DNA of 17,939 nt from Spirochaetota bacterium (lineage in GTDB: Bacteria; Spirochaetota; UBA4802; UB4802): the NCBI GenBank assembly GCA_029548025.1, contig JAKPOE010000045.1:1-17939 (forward strand), written 5' to 3'. The first letter of the stretch is position 1; each line of letters opens with the position of its first letter. Shown here piece by piece: positions 1 through 7,377 of this stretch. The position numbers and the translations under genes are program-made. A model generated the notes under the pieces. It made no database searches and was not told where the DNA came from. It saw nothing but the letters and a program-made list of their open reading frames with translations.

Positions 1-1524
1 TCTGTCAATAAAACGAATCGCTTCGATAAACTCAAGAGCAGTATGTGAATCAAGTGATCCCATGGCAGTTTTCTTTAATACTTCTATTCTTTCTAATTTA
101 CGAATGTTAGCTAAATATTGCGATAGTTCCTGTATTTTTTCAACATTATCCAATGAACTCTTTTGTTGCAATGCATTTTCTGATTCATCAAGTTCATTGG
201 AAAAGTTTGATAGCATATCTTTAAAGAGATCACTATTTTTGAGTGTATCAATTGCTTGTTTTTCGTAACATGCTTCGATAATACTGTTTAAATGGTCAAT
301 TGAATGGAGTATGGAGATATGTTCATTGTAAAGTTTACTCTCATGTGGATTGGTTTTAACCTTGCTCATAAAGAGCTTGGTTTCATTGAGGGCATTTGCA
401 GCAAAACGGAGTCGACGCTGGAAATCATCTTCTTTATCTTGTAGTATCTCTTTTAATGTATGAATAATAAAAAGGGCAATGTCAGTGACAGCTCGTCGTG
501 CTGCTTCTACTGCTATGGGTGGATTTTTAGCAATAGCGTCATCTAAGTGTTGTGTTAAATATAATTGTTTATCAATGAAAAAAGTTCTAAGGAAACGTAT
601 AAATGGTGTAATAAAGGGTGTAAACAGCAATATGCCAATACAATTGAATAATGTATGGAACAATGCAAGCTGTATTTCATAAGGCATTGGGTAGATAGTA
701 GTAAATAGAAATGCAAGCAATGGCGATAACCATGGTATTATAATAAATAATATGATTGCTGTTATGATATTAAAAAGAAAATCAGCAGCGATAATTCGTT
801 TTGTATCAGGTGTTGCACCAATGCCTGCAAACAGTATTGGGATAGATTTCCCTGCATTCGTTCCAATGACAAGAACCTGTGCCTGAAAAAGATGAATGGT
901 GCCCGTATTTAAAGCTATTAGTGCTATTGCAACAGAAGCACTTGAGGATTGCATTAAAATGGTTAGTACAAAGCCAATAGCAAAAAGTATTAATCGGTCA
1001 AAAATGCCTTCTCCAGCAATGTTTGAAAAGTTTATGATTGATGACAGTTGTGACATGCCCTGTTGCATAAGGCTGATACCAAAAAAAAACAATCCAAAAC
1101 CTGCCATGATCATGCCGATATCGCTCTTTTTGTCAGTATAAAGAATTTTTAATATGCTGCCTATAGCAACTAAGATAAGAGATATATTCCCTATACTATA
1201 TTGCACGCCAAAGATTGCCACAAGCCAGCCTGTTACTGTTGAGCCAACATTTGCACCAAAGATTACTGCAAGTGCCTGTGACATGGTAATGAGTCCAGCA
1301 CTTACAAAACCAATAGTGGCAATGGCTGTAGCACTGGAGGCTTGAATAATGGTTGTAATGAGCATACCGGTAAGGAGTGCTTTGCCTGGACCTCCGGTAA
1401 GGTTGGTAAGGATAATACGCAGCCGTGAACCTGCCAGTTTCTGTATGGATTCGGACATGAGAGCTATACCTAAAAGGAGCAGTCCTATACCGCCAATGGA
1501 TGTTATTATATCAGTCGCATTCAT
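1..1524 (-). CDS. Na+/phosphate cotransporter family protein with C-terminal PhoU-like domain (3' end beyond window)
   Basis: The minus frame is open from the ATG at 1524 to the window edge, 508 codons with no stop. The first ~300 residues are a chain of hydrophobic helices carrying the family's two inverted repeats: QASSATAIATIGFVSAGLI followed by GANVGSTVTGW, and QSSSASVAIALIAL followed by GTNAGKS. The QSSS/QASS motifs mark the Na/Pi cotransporter (NptA/YjbB, PF02690) family, which moves phosphate across the inner membrane with Na+. The second repeat has GTNAGKS where GANxGTT is usual. From about residue 340 the protein is soluble, helical and charged, as expected for the PhoU-like tail many bacterial members carry. 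An AGAG ribosome binding site lies 7-8 bases upstream of the ATG. The gene stands alone and diverges from the 2138 gene. The family is secure; the transported anion is inferred. Confidence 0.93.
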   Translation of the reverse strand, partial: MNATDIITSIGGIGLLLLGIALMSESIQKLAGSRLRIILTNLTGGPGKALLTGMLITTIIQASSATAIATIGFVSAGLITMSQALAVIFGANVGSTVTGWLVAIFGVQYSIGNISLILVAIGSILKILYTDKKSDIGMIMAGFGLFFFGISLMQQGMSQLSSIINFSNIAGEGIFDRLILFAIGFVLTILMQSSSASVAIALIALNTGTIHLFQAQVLVIGTNAGKSIPILFAGIGATPDTKRIIAADFLFNIITAIILFIIIPWLSPLLAFLFTTIYPMPYEIQLALFHTLFNCIGILLFTPFITPFIRFLRTFFIDKQLYLTQHLDDAIAKNPPIAVEAARRAVTDIALFIIHTLKEILQDKEDDFQRRLRFAANALNETKLFMSKVKTNPHESKLYNEHISILHSIDHLNSIIEACYEKQAIDTLKNSDLFKDMLSNFSNELDESENALQQKSSLDNVEKIQELSQYLANIRKLERIEVLKKTAMGSLDSHTALEFIEAIRFIDR

Positions 1525-1565
1525 ACGGTAACTCTTTTTACTATAGTATCGGCAATTATAGGATA

Positions 1566-1593
1566 GTTATATGAAAGATAGTATTTAGAGCAA
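1566..1593 (-). promoter_or_regulatory. Candidate sigma-70 promoter of the Na/Pi cotransporter gene
   Basis: On the minus strand TTGCTC (1593-1588) and TATAAC (1571-1566) are separated by 16 bases, about 40 bases upstream of the start codon. A perfect TATAAT (1560-1555, minus) is also present but lacks a good -35 box, so the exact promoter is uncertain. Confidence 0.35.
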
Positions 1594-1823
1594 GATTTAT
1601 TTTTTATAATGTTATATTTATTGTTCAAGAATATGAATGCACTCATAATTAAGATGTAAACAAGGCTTGAAAGAGATGAAAATGCTTAAAAAATGCAGTT
1701 GAGATTATTGACAACACAAGATATAACTTTGTGAAAAATGGGCAACATAAGAAATTACTCTCGATACTATAATCAGGTGTGTTTGAAGTTACGCAATTAT
1801 AAATAAAAATTTGAAAAAATTCC

Positions 1824-1854
1824 TTGACTTCCGCTTCATTTTTAATCTTATATT
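1824..1854 (+). promoter_or_regulatory. Candidate sigma-70 promoter
   Basis: TTGACT (1824-1829) is followed by TTATAT/TATATT (1848-1854) at 18-19 bases. It faces the secreted-protein gene at 2138. The -35 box and the bases after it (CTTGACTT, then GCTTC) resemble the lipase promoter at 15232. Confidence 0.45.
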
Positions 1855-2072
1855 AAAATCAAATAAGAAATTCTATGTGATAAATGCAGTTTGGAAATCA
1901 AGAGATAAAATTCAGTGAACCTGATTATTATTGGGTCGATATGTTGGTGATTATTAACGAAGATTATTGGTAAAAATGAGGGAAGCCAGATCAACGATGT
2001 CTTTCTAAAGATTGTATATACTGTTATAAGCAATCATATCGTGAACATATTTTTACTCAATAGAACAATGTT

Positions 2073-2106
2073 TTTTGAATAAGCTTTTTATATTTTTGAT
2101 TCAAAA
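2073..2106. repeat. 8-bp inverted repeat upstream of the 2138 gene
   Basis: TTTTGAAT (2073-2080) and ATTCAAAA (2099-2106) are perfect inverted copies separated by 18 bases, ending 17 bases before the GGAGG ribosome binding site. It could be an operator or a leader hairpin. The AT-rich composition makes chance possible. Confidence 0.4.
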
Positions 2107-2137
2107 TATAGATTAATTAAAATGGAGGAAACGAAAA

Positions 2138-2665
2138 ATGCGTGCAACTCATCTTATTGTTACGATAACATTTGTACTTATGAGCTATGTTTCTGTTCAG
2201 GCTAAAACAGTTCTGGATTATTATTGCTTAATACCAGACGAGTTTTTTCAATGTGAGGATGATGTCAAGATAACCCGCAATTATAAGCTCAATCAGATAA
2301 AATACAAGAATATCAAAGCGGGTTACATTCGCGCTGAGTCGGAAAGAAATCCCATGGAAGTGGCATTGTTTAAGGACATAAAAAGCAACAAGGATGTTGT
2401 GGCTGTGAACATTAAGTGCGGACCAGGTTGCATGTGCAACCGGTTTGCTCTTTTACAGTTTGATGCAAATGGCAAGGCTATCAATATCACTGCTTCTATT
2501 TTTCCCAATGAAAATTTGATATGGAAGAAAATTAAAAGGACCGATGTGGATGCATACGAATTTATTCTTCCCGAAGTTGGTACCACCATTAAAGTTGTAC
2601 ACGCTGATACGGGTGAAGAATTGGCACAAATTTTCTGGCGTGATGGTAAATTTGTGTTACAGTAG
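2138..2665 (+). CDS. Secreted cysteine-containing protein of unknown function
   Basis: A 175-residue protein with a typical Sec signal peptide: a short basic start, a hydrophobic core at residues 6-20, and an AxA-type site (VQA, cut after about residue 22). A good GGAGG ribosome binding site (2124-2128) fixes the ATG. The mature part is mostly beta-like, without membrane segments. It carries five cysteines (C30, C39, C94, C98, C100), the last three in the cluster CGPGCMC, which could form disulfides or bind metal in the periplasm. C30 is not in a lipobox, so it is not an evident lipoprotein. I do not recognise the family. It has its own upstream promoter candidate and is separated by over 180 bp from the next gene, so it is probably monocistronic. 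Confidence 0.8.
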   Translation: MRATHLIVTITFVLMSYVSVQAKTVLDYYCLIPDEFFQCEDDVKITRNYKLNQIKYKNIKAGYIRAESERNPMEVALFKDIKSNKDVVAVNIKCGPGCMCNRFALLQFDANGKAINITASIFPNENLIWKKIKRTDVDAYEFILPEVGTTIKVVHADTGEELAQIFWRDGKFVLQ

Positions 2666-2702
2666 AAAAACAAATAAAAAAGTTATGGTTAAGTATTAAG
2701 TA

Positions 2703-2726
2703 CAACACCTTGTGTTAAGGGTGTTG
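2703..2726 (+). terminator. Hairpin downstream of the secreted protein (weak terminator candidate)
   Basis: CAACACC (2703-2709) pairs perfectly with GGTGTTG (2720-2726) across a 10-base loop, 38 bases after the stop codon. No T-run follows, so it is either a 3'-end stabilising hairpin or a factor-dependent terminator. Confidence 0.3.
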
Positions 2727-2870
2727 CACTGGGCGTATAACAATCAGGGGAGATAATCTTCTCTGAGGGGCGAAAACACCTCAATTGTTGCCAATCAGCT
2801 CAATGAAATGTACTCAATCAATAGTCAGTAACTATCGCTCTTAATTATAATGGAACAACTGGAGAAAACG

Positions 2871-3053
2871 ATGAAAGTAAAGAAATTACGATGTGAACAC
2901 TGCTCGTTACGAGCAACTTTTGACAGAAGTCCTCGTTCACTGATTGGCAGACTATGGCGCTGGCATATTACATGGTGTCCCGGATGGAAAGCGTATAGTA
3001 ATTCTTTAACTGAAGAAGAACGAGGAGAGTTGATAGCAAAATATTCATTATAA
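2871..3053 (+). CDS. Small C2HC zinc-binding-like protein, function unknown
   Basis: The preferred start is the ATG at 2871, which has a GGAG element just upstream and gives a 60-residue protein. An in-frame ATG at 2850 would add seven residues. The protein contains C8-x2-C11 near the N-terminus and H32-x3-C36 (WHITWC) in the middle, the spacing expected of a single C2HC zinc site. Between them lies a basic, aromatic stretch (SPRSLIGRLWRW), and the C-terminus is a short acidic helix. This could be a small nucleic-acid-binding or zinc-ribbon protein, but no family is recognised. Codon use resembles the neighbours and the gene stands alone between two non-coding stretches. Confidence 0.7.
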   Translation: MKVKKLRCEHCSLRATFDRSPRSLIGRLWRWHITWCPGWKAYSNSLTEEERGELIAKYSL

Positions 3054-3060
3054 ATATAAA

Positions 3061-3088
3061 ATAGGGAAACATATTGCCTATAGTTTTT
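3061..3088 (+). terminator. Weak intrinsic terminator after the small C2HC protein gene
   Basis: ATAGG (3061-3065) pairs with CCTAT (3077-3081), followed two bases later by TTTTT (3084-3088). The stem is only 5 bp, so confidence is low. The position, 8 bases after the stop codon, is right. Confidence 0.35.
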
Positions 3089-3289
3089 ATACGTTGCACA
3101 TCCATGGATTTTTGAAGAAGCAGTCTTTTTTAATTATTGTGATGTTTATGGTGAAATAACAATTGATTGAGCTTTCACAGTGTCTTCGTCAAAATCTGAC
3201 AGGATAAGTATTACTATACCATTATTCACATTTAAGATAAAAAATACTGGTAAAATCCTCACTATTTAACAATTATTCAATAAAATCTA

Positions 3290-3318
3290 TTGACAAAATT
3301 TGGTTTGGATTAATTAAA
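3290..3318 (+). promoter_or_regulatory. Candidate promoter of the aroA operon
   Basis: A consensus TTGACA lies at 3290-3295. An AT-rich block TAATTAAATT (3311-3320) supplies a -10 region at 15-17 bases, though no single hexamer matches well. The aroA ATG follows about 40 bases downstream. Confidence 0.45.
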
Positions 3319-3358
3319 TTGTCACTTACAAATCAATAAAATGAAATAAGTGTAAAGT

Positions 3359-4630
3359 ATGCAATTTAAAGTTTTGCCATCTTCATTAAAAGGTGAAGTC
3401 GTTATACCCGGTTCTAAATCGCATACCATACGGGCCTGTGTATGTGCTCTTCTTGCTAATGGTACTTCAACCATAAAAATGCCCCTTGATTCAAGTGATA
3501 CACGTTCCTGCCTTGGTATGATTCAACGGTTTGGGGCAACGGTAACACAGCACAACGATGAATGGGTTGTTACCGGTTGCGGCATTCCTGCCGTTCCGGA
3601 TGATATCATTGATATTGGCAATTCGGGGACATCGCTTTATTTTGGAATTGGTGTTGCATCGCTTGTCAATGGTATCACCGTATTCACCGGCGACAATCAG
3701 ATACGCAACAGGCCTGCGCAGGACCTGCTTACTGCAATTACAGAATTAGGAGGCTGGGCAGTTTCAACGCGTAGTAATGGCAAGCCGCCGGTTATTGTGC
3801 AGGGACCTATAACAGGAGGGCATGTTGCAATCAGGGCAATTACCTCACAGTATGTATCATCACTGCTTATAGCAACACCGATGGCAAAAAACAATACTAT
3901 CATTGATGTGCCCCTGCTCAATGAAGCTCCCTATGTTGGCATGACATTGTGGTGGCTTAATGAGCTTGGTATTGAATATCATGCTAATGGGTATGACCAG
4001 TTTATTATACGTGGAGGTCAAACCTACAAACCATTTTCAAAATACATCCCTGCTGATTTTTCATCGGCAACGTTTTTTATGGTTGCGGCTGCCATAACAG
4101 GTAGCACGGTAAAACTTAAGGGGTTAGATATTAATGATACCCAGGGCGATAAAGAGGTGGTTACAATTCTAAAGCAGATGGGCGCTGATATTGCAATACT
4201 TCCCGATGCAATTGTTATTACCGGTAAGCCACTTAAAGGTGGCGAGTTTGACCTTAATGCAATTCCGGATGCTCTTCCTGCACTGTCAGTATGCGGATGT
4301 TTTGCTGAGGGCGAAACGCGGCTGGTGAATGTACCACAGGCACGGGTTAAGGAGACAGACCGAATTGCAGTGATGTGTGCTGAATTAAAAAAAATGGGTG
4401 CTGATATAGAAGAGCTTCCTGATGGGCTTGTCATCAGGCAAAGTCAATTAAAAGGTGCTCCCGTACAGGGACATCATGATCATCGTGTTGTGATGTCGCT
4501 TGCAGTTGCCGGATTGGCTGCACAAGGTCATACCGTTATTGATACAGCGCAGGCGGTGGATGTTACCTTCCCTAATTTTGTTGAACTTATGCTGCAACTG
4601 GGTGCTGCAATTGAAAGGGAGGAGTCATGA
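3359..4630 (+). CDS. aroA: 3-phosphoshikimate 1-carboxyvinyltransferase (EPSP synthase)
   Basis: This enzyme joins shikimate-3-phosphate and phosphoenolpyruvate to give EPSP, the sixth step of the chorismate pathway, in the cytoplasm. The 423-residue length is normal. Diagnostic motifs occur in order: the N-terminal PGSKSHTIRA (S3P-binding lysine and serine), GNSGTSLYF around residue 82, VKETDRI around residue 320, and DHRVVMSLAVAGLA around residue 380. Together these cover both substrate sites. The ATG at 3359 directly precedes the conserved N-terminal strand; the ribosome binding site is weak. The stop codon overlaps the aroH start as ATGA, so the two chorismate enzymes are translationally coupled. 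This is the first gene of a six-gene run to 7297, with a promoter candidate at 3290. Confidence 0.97.
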   Translation: MQFKVLPSSLKGEVVIPGSKSHTIRACVCALLANGTSTIKMPLDSSDTRSCLGMIQRFGATVTQHNDEWVVTGCGIPAVPDDIIDIGNSGTSLYFGIGVASLVNGITVFTGDNQIRNRPAQDLLTAITELGGWAVSTRSNGKPPVIVQGPITGGHVAIRAITSQYVSSLLIATPMAKNNTIIDVPLLNEAPYVGMTLWWLNELGIEYHANGYDQFIIRGGQTYKPFSKYIPADFSSATFFMVAAAITGSTVKLKGLDINDTQGDKEVVTILKQMGADIAILPDAIVITGKPLKGGEFDLNAIPDALPALSVCGCFAEGETRLVNVPQARVKETDRIAVMCAELKKMGADIEELPDGLVIRQSQLKGAPVQGHHDHRVVMSLAVAGLAAQGHTVIDTAQAVDVTFPNFVELMLQLGAAIEREES

Positions 4631-5022
4631 TGCTCAGGGGAGTGCGTGGAGCAATAACCGTTGATGAAAATACAAAAGAAGAAATAGTATCAAGGACCAA
4701 GGAGCTTTTGCAGGCGATAGTTACTGTCAATGATATCCATACTGATGATATAGCATCAGCCATATTTACTGTCACTGATGATTTGAATGCCGAGTTTCCT
4801 GCAGTTGCTGCCCGTACTATTGGCTGGATTCATATACCCCTTTTATGTTCCCGAGAGATACCAATCCCTGGTTCACTGGGCATGTGCGTACGGGTTCTTT
4901 TGCATATCAATACCAATAAAAAACAGGATGAGATTGTGCATGTATATCTGCGCGATGCTAAAAAGTTGCGACCGGATATTGGTACACCTGAGCAGGATAA
5001 ATACTATCTATCGCACGATTGA
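4627..5022 (+). CDS. aroH: Monofunctional chorismate mutase, AroH class
   Basis: It converts chorismate to prephenate, the committed step to phenylalanine and tyrosine. The 131-residue protein matches the small trimeric Bacillus subtilis AroH class rather than the helical AroQ class. It starts MMLRGVRGA with the active-site R7, and carries the glutamate in SREIPI (E77), the arginine in CVRV (R89) and the tyrosine in HVYL (Y107), each within one position of the B. subtilis catalytic residues. The C-terminus has the typical LRPDI. AGGGAGGAG just upstream is a strong ribosome binding site. Either the ATG at 4627 or the adjacent one at 4630 could be used. The start overlaps the aroA stop, so the genes are co-expressed. 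Confidence 0.96.
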   Translation: MMLRGVRGAITVDENTKEEIVSRTKELLQAIVTVNDIHTDDIASAIFTVTDDLNAEFPAVAARTIGWIHIPLLCSREIPIPGSLGMCVRVLLHINTNKKQDEIVHVYLRDAKKLRPDIGTPEQDKYYLSHD

Positions 5023-5058
5023 GAAGAATTGTGCAGATGAATACTAAATAAAAATAAT

Positions 5059-5073
5059 ATGTACCGGGTACAT
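5059..5073. promoter_or_regulatory. 15-bp perfect palindrome over the start of the LolA-like gene
   Basis: ATGTACC-G-GGTACAT (5059-5073) is a perfect inverted repeat around a central G. It covers the first in-frame ATG of the next gene. It could be an operator or an mRNA element limiting initiation; its role is unproven. Confidence 0.35.
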
Positions 5074-5853
5074 TCAATGAAGCAAATCAAGTATTTAGTA
5101 GTGTCGATTATATGCTATGGAGTTGTTGTAAGCACTAATGCTATTCTGTATGCACAGGCTGAACGTGAAATTGAACTGACTGCTCAGGAGATATTGGCAC
5201 GAGTTGACCGAATAATGCAATATCCTGATGGCATTTTAAAAGGATATATCATGTATATTACACCTGATGGTTCATCGCAAAAATTACAGATTACAGGGTA
5301 TATTGCAAATAATCAGTTTTTATTTGATGTCAGCAAACCTGCACGCGGTAGCATGCAAAAAATATTGTACCGGATTGGCGGTGAGGATTTGTGGGTATAT
5401 GATATGGCAGCGAAAGCACTATACCATAAAATGGGTGTTGATAAGTTTGATGATATACTGGCAACCAACTTTTTTTATACTGATCTGTCCAATGCTGATT
5501 TGCAGAGCAATTATGTTGCAACGATTGATGGCTCTGTGATTATAAAGAATAATGATTGTTACAAACTAACCCTTGATCCAATTGATAAAACCGGTATCTA
5601 TGGAAAATTAACCTTATATGTGGTAAAAAAAACCTATATCCCATTGCGTATAGATTACCATGATAGGGATAAGGTTATTTTTAAAACACTGTCTATAACA
5701 AAAGTAGCGGAGAAGGATGAAAAATCATTCCCTGTACGATATGATATGCTTGATATCAAAAAAGGTACAATGACGATACTTGAATTTAATAGCATAGAAG
5801 ACGGTGTCAGGGTTGATGCAGAGTTATTCAGACCGGAGAAGTTAGGAGATTGA
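5059..5853 (+). CDS. Outer-membrane lipoprotein-sorting-like protein (LolA-like fold, DUF4292/PF17131-type)
   Basis: A 264-residue exported protein. A signal peptide (basic KQIKY, hydrophobic core, cut after YAQA near residue 34) is followed by TAQEILARVDRIMQYPDG, the opening helix typical of the outer membrane lipoprotein-sorting group. The rest is beta-strand-rich with family features such as GEDLWVYDM, LATNFFYTDLSNADL, YKLTLDPIDKTGIYGKLTLY and the late IPLRIDYHDRD strand. These proteins fold like LolA/LolB and are thought to bind lipid or lipoprotein acyl chains in the periplasm; the cargo is unknown here. The start is ambiguous: the ATG at 5059 lies in a palindrome and has no clear ribosome binding site, while the ATG at 5077 gives a more compact signal peptide. 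It overlaps rsmE by one base at its stop. Confidence 0.85.
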   Translation: MYRVHSMKQIKYLVVSIICYGVVVSTNAILYAQAEREIELTAQEILARVDRIMQYPDGILKGYIMYITPDGSSQKLQITGYIANNQFLFDVSKPARGSMQKILYRIGGEDLWVYDMAAKALYHKMGVDKFDDILATNFFYTDLSNADLQSNYVATIDGSVIIKNNDCYKLTLDPIDKTGIYGKLTLYVVKKTYIPLRIDYHDRDKVIFKTLSITKVAEKDEKSFPVRYDMLDIKKGTMTILEFNSIEDGVRVDAELFRPEKLGD

Positions 5854-6578
5854 TGGTGGCACAGTTTTTTGTCGATTCTGCTGGCAGTGATAATAGCATC
5901 ATCATCACGGGAAAGGATTTTTATCATCTAACAACGGTGCGCCGCGCAAGCATAGGTGATGCTATACAGATAATTGATAATAACGGTATGCAATACCATG
6001 CAACCATCACACAAATAGATGATGGAAAGATAGTTGCAACAATAACAGAGAAACTTCACTATCCTGATATTCATGTACAGTGTACATTGTGTGCTGCACT
6101 GTTAAAGGGCAAAAAGTTTGACCTTGTTATCCAGAAAGCTGTTGAAATAGGAGTAAAACAAATAATTCCTGTTGTTACGCAGCACACCATACCGGATGTT
6201 TCGGGCAAAGAAGATAAAAAGGTTGAACGCTGGCAGTCAATTGCAAGCGAAGCCTCAAAGCAATGCTTACGCAAAGAGGTGCCAGCGGTTCATAATGTTA
6301 TGCCTTTTGAAGATGTCATAAGGCTTCCAAAAGAGATTGGTATTATGGCACATGCTGACCCCAAAGCGATAAACTTACGGAATTTTTTAAAAGAACAGGT
6401 AAAACATAACAACGTTATGCTGCTCATAGGACCTGAAGGGGGGTTTTCAAAAAAAGAGGTTGAAATTGCACGACAATATGATTGGTTTGTACTATACAGT
6501 GGTGCAACACAGCTCAGAGCTGAAACTGCAGCTATCGTTTTGCCGGCAATCATTTTATATGAATGGGGATATGAATAA
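5853..6578 (+). CDS. rsmE: 16S rRNA (uracil1498-N3)-methyltransferase
   Basis: RsmE methylates N3 of U1498 in 16S rRNA using S-adenosylmethionine, acting on the 30S subunit. The protein of about 241 residues has the usual length: an N-terminal PUA-like barrel (residues 1-70) and a C-terminal SPOUT (knotted) domain. Motifs seen are LLKGKKFDLVIQKAVEIGV, the RWQSIASEASKQCLRKEVP block, the SAM-binding LLIGPEGGFS, and the knot motif QLRAETAAI near the C-terminus. I chose the ATG at 5853, five bases after AGGAG (5844-5848), rather than the upstream TTG at 5850. The ATG overlaps the preceding TGA. It is a typical housekeeping passenger in this operon-like run. Confidence 0.96.
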   Translation: MVAQFFVDSAGSDNSIIITGKDFYHLTTVRRASIGDAIQIIDNNGMQYHATITQIDDGKIVATITEKLHYPDIHVQCTLCAALLKGKKFDLVIQKAVEIGVKQIIPVVTQHTIPDVSGKEDKKVERWQSIASEASKQCLRKEVPAVHNVMPFEDVIRLPKEIGIMAHADPKAINLRNFLKEQVKHNNVMLLIGPEGGFSKKEVEIARQYDWFVLYSGATQLRAETAAIVLPAIILYEWGYE

Positions 6579-6590
6579 CAGGATAGTAGT

Positions 6591-6788
6591 ATGAAGATCA
6601 GGGTAAACGGGATAGATATTGAATTTGAGAAGAAAACCCTTAAAGAGCTTCTTGATCTTTACAGGTTTAATCCATCAAAAATCGTGGTTGAGAAAAATGG
6701 GCGAATCATTGATAAAGAACAGTATGCAACTGAAGTTTTGAAAGATGGCGACGTTCTTGAAATTGCGCGATTTGTTGGTAGAGGATGA
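6591..6788 (+). CDS. ThiS/MoaD-family ubiquitin-like sulfur carrier with atypical C-terminus
   Basis: A 65-residue beta-grasp protein. The pattern MKIRVNGIDIEF, TLKELLDLYRF, IVVEKNGRIIDKEQY, LKDGDVLEIARFVG is the classic ThiS arrangement. ThiS carries sulfur as a C-terminal thiocarboxylate for the thiamin thiazole ring; MoaD does so for molybdopterin. The family normally ends in Gly-Gly, needed for adenylation and thiocarboxylate formation. Here the last residues are Val-Gly-Arg-Gly, then TGA, so the penultimate glycine is replaced. No thiG, thiF or moeB lies nearby, so its partner is unknown. AGGA precedes the ATG. The stop overlaps the next start (ATGA). The family call is firm; activity as a normal sulfur carrier is uncertain. 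Confidence 0.85.
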   Translation: MKIRVNGIDIEFEKKTLKELLDLYRFNPSKIVVEKNGRIIDKEQYATEVLKDGDVLEIARFVGRG

Positions 6789-7297
6789 ATGACAAATTCC
6801 ATGCTCTGACGGAATCTTTGCTTACACAAGAAGAACTGCAACATTGCATTTTGTTGTTGTTTTGCCTGGGCGATAGCTCATGTGATGACCCATTGCTTGA
6901 AGAATTGCAAATTCGGGGCTATATCGTCAAAGAAAAAGATAATCGTATCATTACTCAAAAGGGCAAACAATATCTATCAGGGCTTATGCAAAAGCTGGCA
7001 CAATTTCATAATGCAGGTGAAATTATTTTCCAGCACTATGTTGACAGGGAACTATCGCCAATAAAAAAAGAGATACATGAAATACGCATGCAGTGGCGCG
7101 CTGTTCGTGATAAACGATTAGCGCGTAAAGCGGAATTGCAAAAAATGGGGAAGGATAAATCAGCTTTGCAAAAGGATAGTATTTATAAAGCACTGCAAAA
7201 AGAGCAGAATGCATTGCGCACACACCTGAAACATACCGAAAAAAAGTATCATAAAAAATTAGCAAATCATGTAAAAAATGTAGGAATGCTCCCCTGA
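6785..7297 (+). CDS. Hypothetical protein: winged-helix-like N-terminus, charged coiled-coil C-terminus
   Basis: A 170-residue protein that I cannot assign to a named family. Residues 1-70 look like a small helix-turn-helix or winged-helix domain: helical LTQEELQHCILLLFCLG, then LLEELQIRGYIVKEKDNR, then the wing-like IITQKGKQYLSGL, as in many 'restart of reading, end with QKG' regulator-type domains. Residues 85-165 are very rich in Lys, Glu, Gln and Ala and almost certainly form a long coiled coil. There is no signal peptide or membrane segment, so it is cytoplasmic. Its ATG overlaps the stop of the sulfur-carrier gene, so the two are co-translated, and it ends the run that starts with aroA. 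Confidence 0.75.
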   Translation: MNDKFHALTESLLTQEELQHCILLLFCLGDSSCDDPLLEELQIRGYIVKEKDNRIITQKGKQYLSGLMQKLAQFHNAGEIIFQHYVDRELSPIKKEIHEIRMQWRAVRDKRLARKAELQKMGKDKSALQKDSIYKALQKEQNALRTHLKHTEKKYHKKLANHVKNVGMLP

Positions 7298-7377
7298 AAT
7301 ACATCATGCAAGGGTGCATACTCAATGGTGATGCAGTGATACTATTAATATTATTGAATGCGGTGTAAAACGATTGT

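Larger units (their letters stand above)
1525..2137. other. 613-bp intergenic region with divergent promoters and a possible long leader
   Basis: No gene longer than 30 codons is convincing here. The left part holds the minus-strand promoter of the transporter; 1594-1823 is AT-rich with nothing I recognise. A plus-strand promoter at 1824-1854 would give a ~275-nt leader before the 2138 gene. That leader contains a 29-codon ORF (1884-1973) without a ribosome binding site and an 8-bp inverted repeat at 2073-2106. No known riboswitch consensus was recognised by eye. Confidence 0.6.
3054..3358. other. 305-bp intergenic region before aroA
   Basis: It contains the weak terminator at its left end and the aroA promoter candidate at its right end. 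Between 3090 and 3285 I see no ORF, repeat or recognisable RNA. Confidence 0.6.

Noticed and set aside
62..1531. Several plus-strand ORFs of 60-81 codons across the left end
   Set aside because: They are antisense shadows of the transporter gene, whose 508-codon minus frame carries the family motifs.
2828..2841. A 14-base match (GTAACTATCGCTCT) at 2828 and 15359, with a 13-base inverted relative near 16532
   Set aside because: One copy lies inside the lipase signal-peptide codons; matches of this length are expected by chance in an 18-kb window on two strands.
7306..7319. Hairpin ATGCA-AGGG-TGCAT after the 7297 stop
   Set aside because: Only 5 bp and no T-run; not distinguishable from chance as a terminator.
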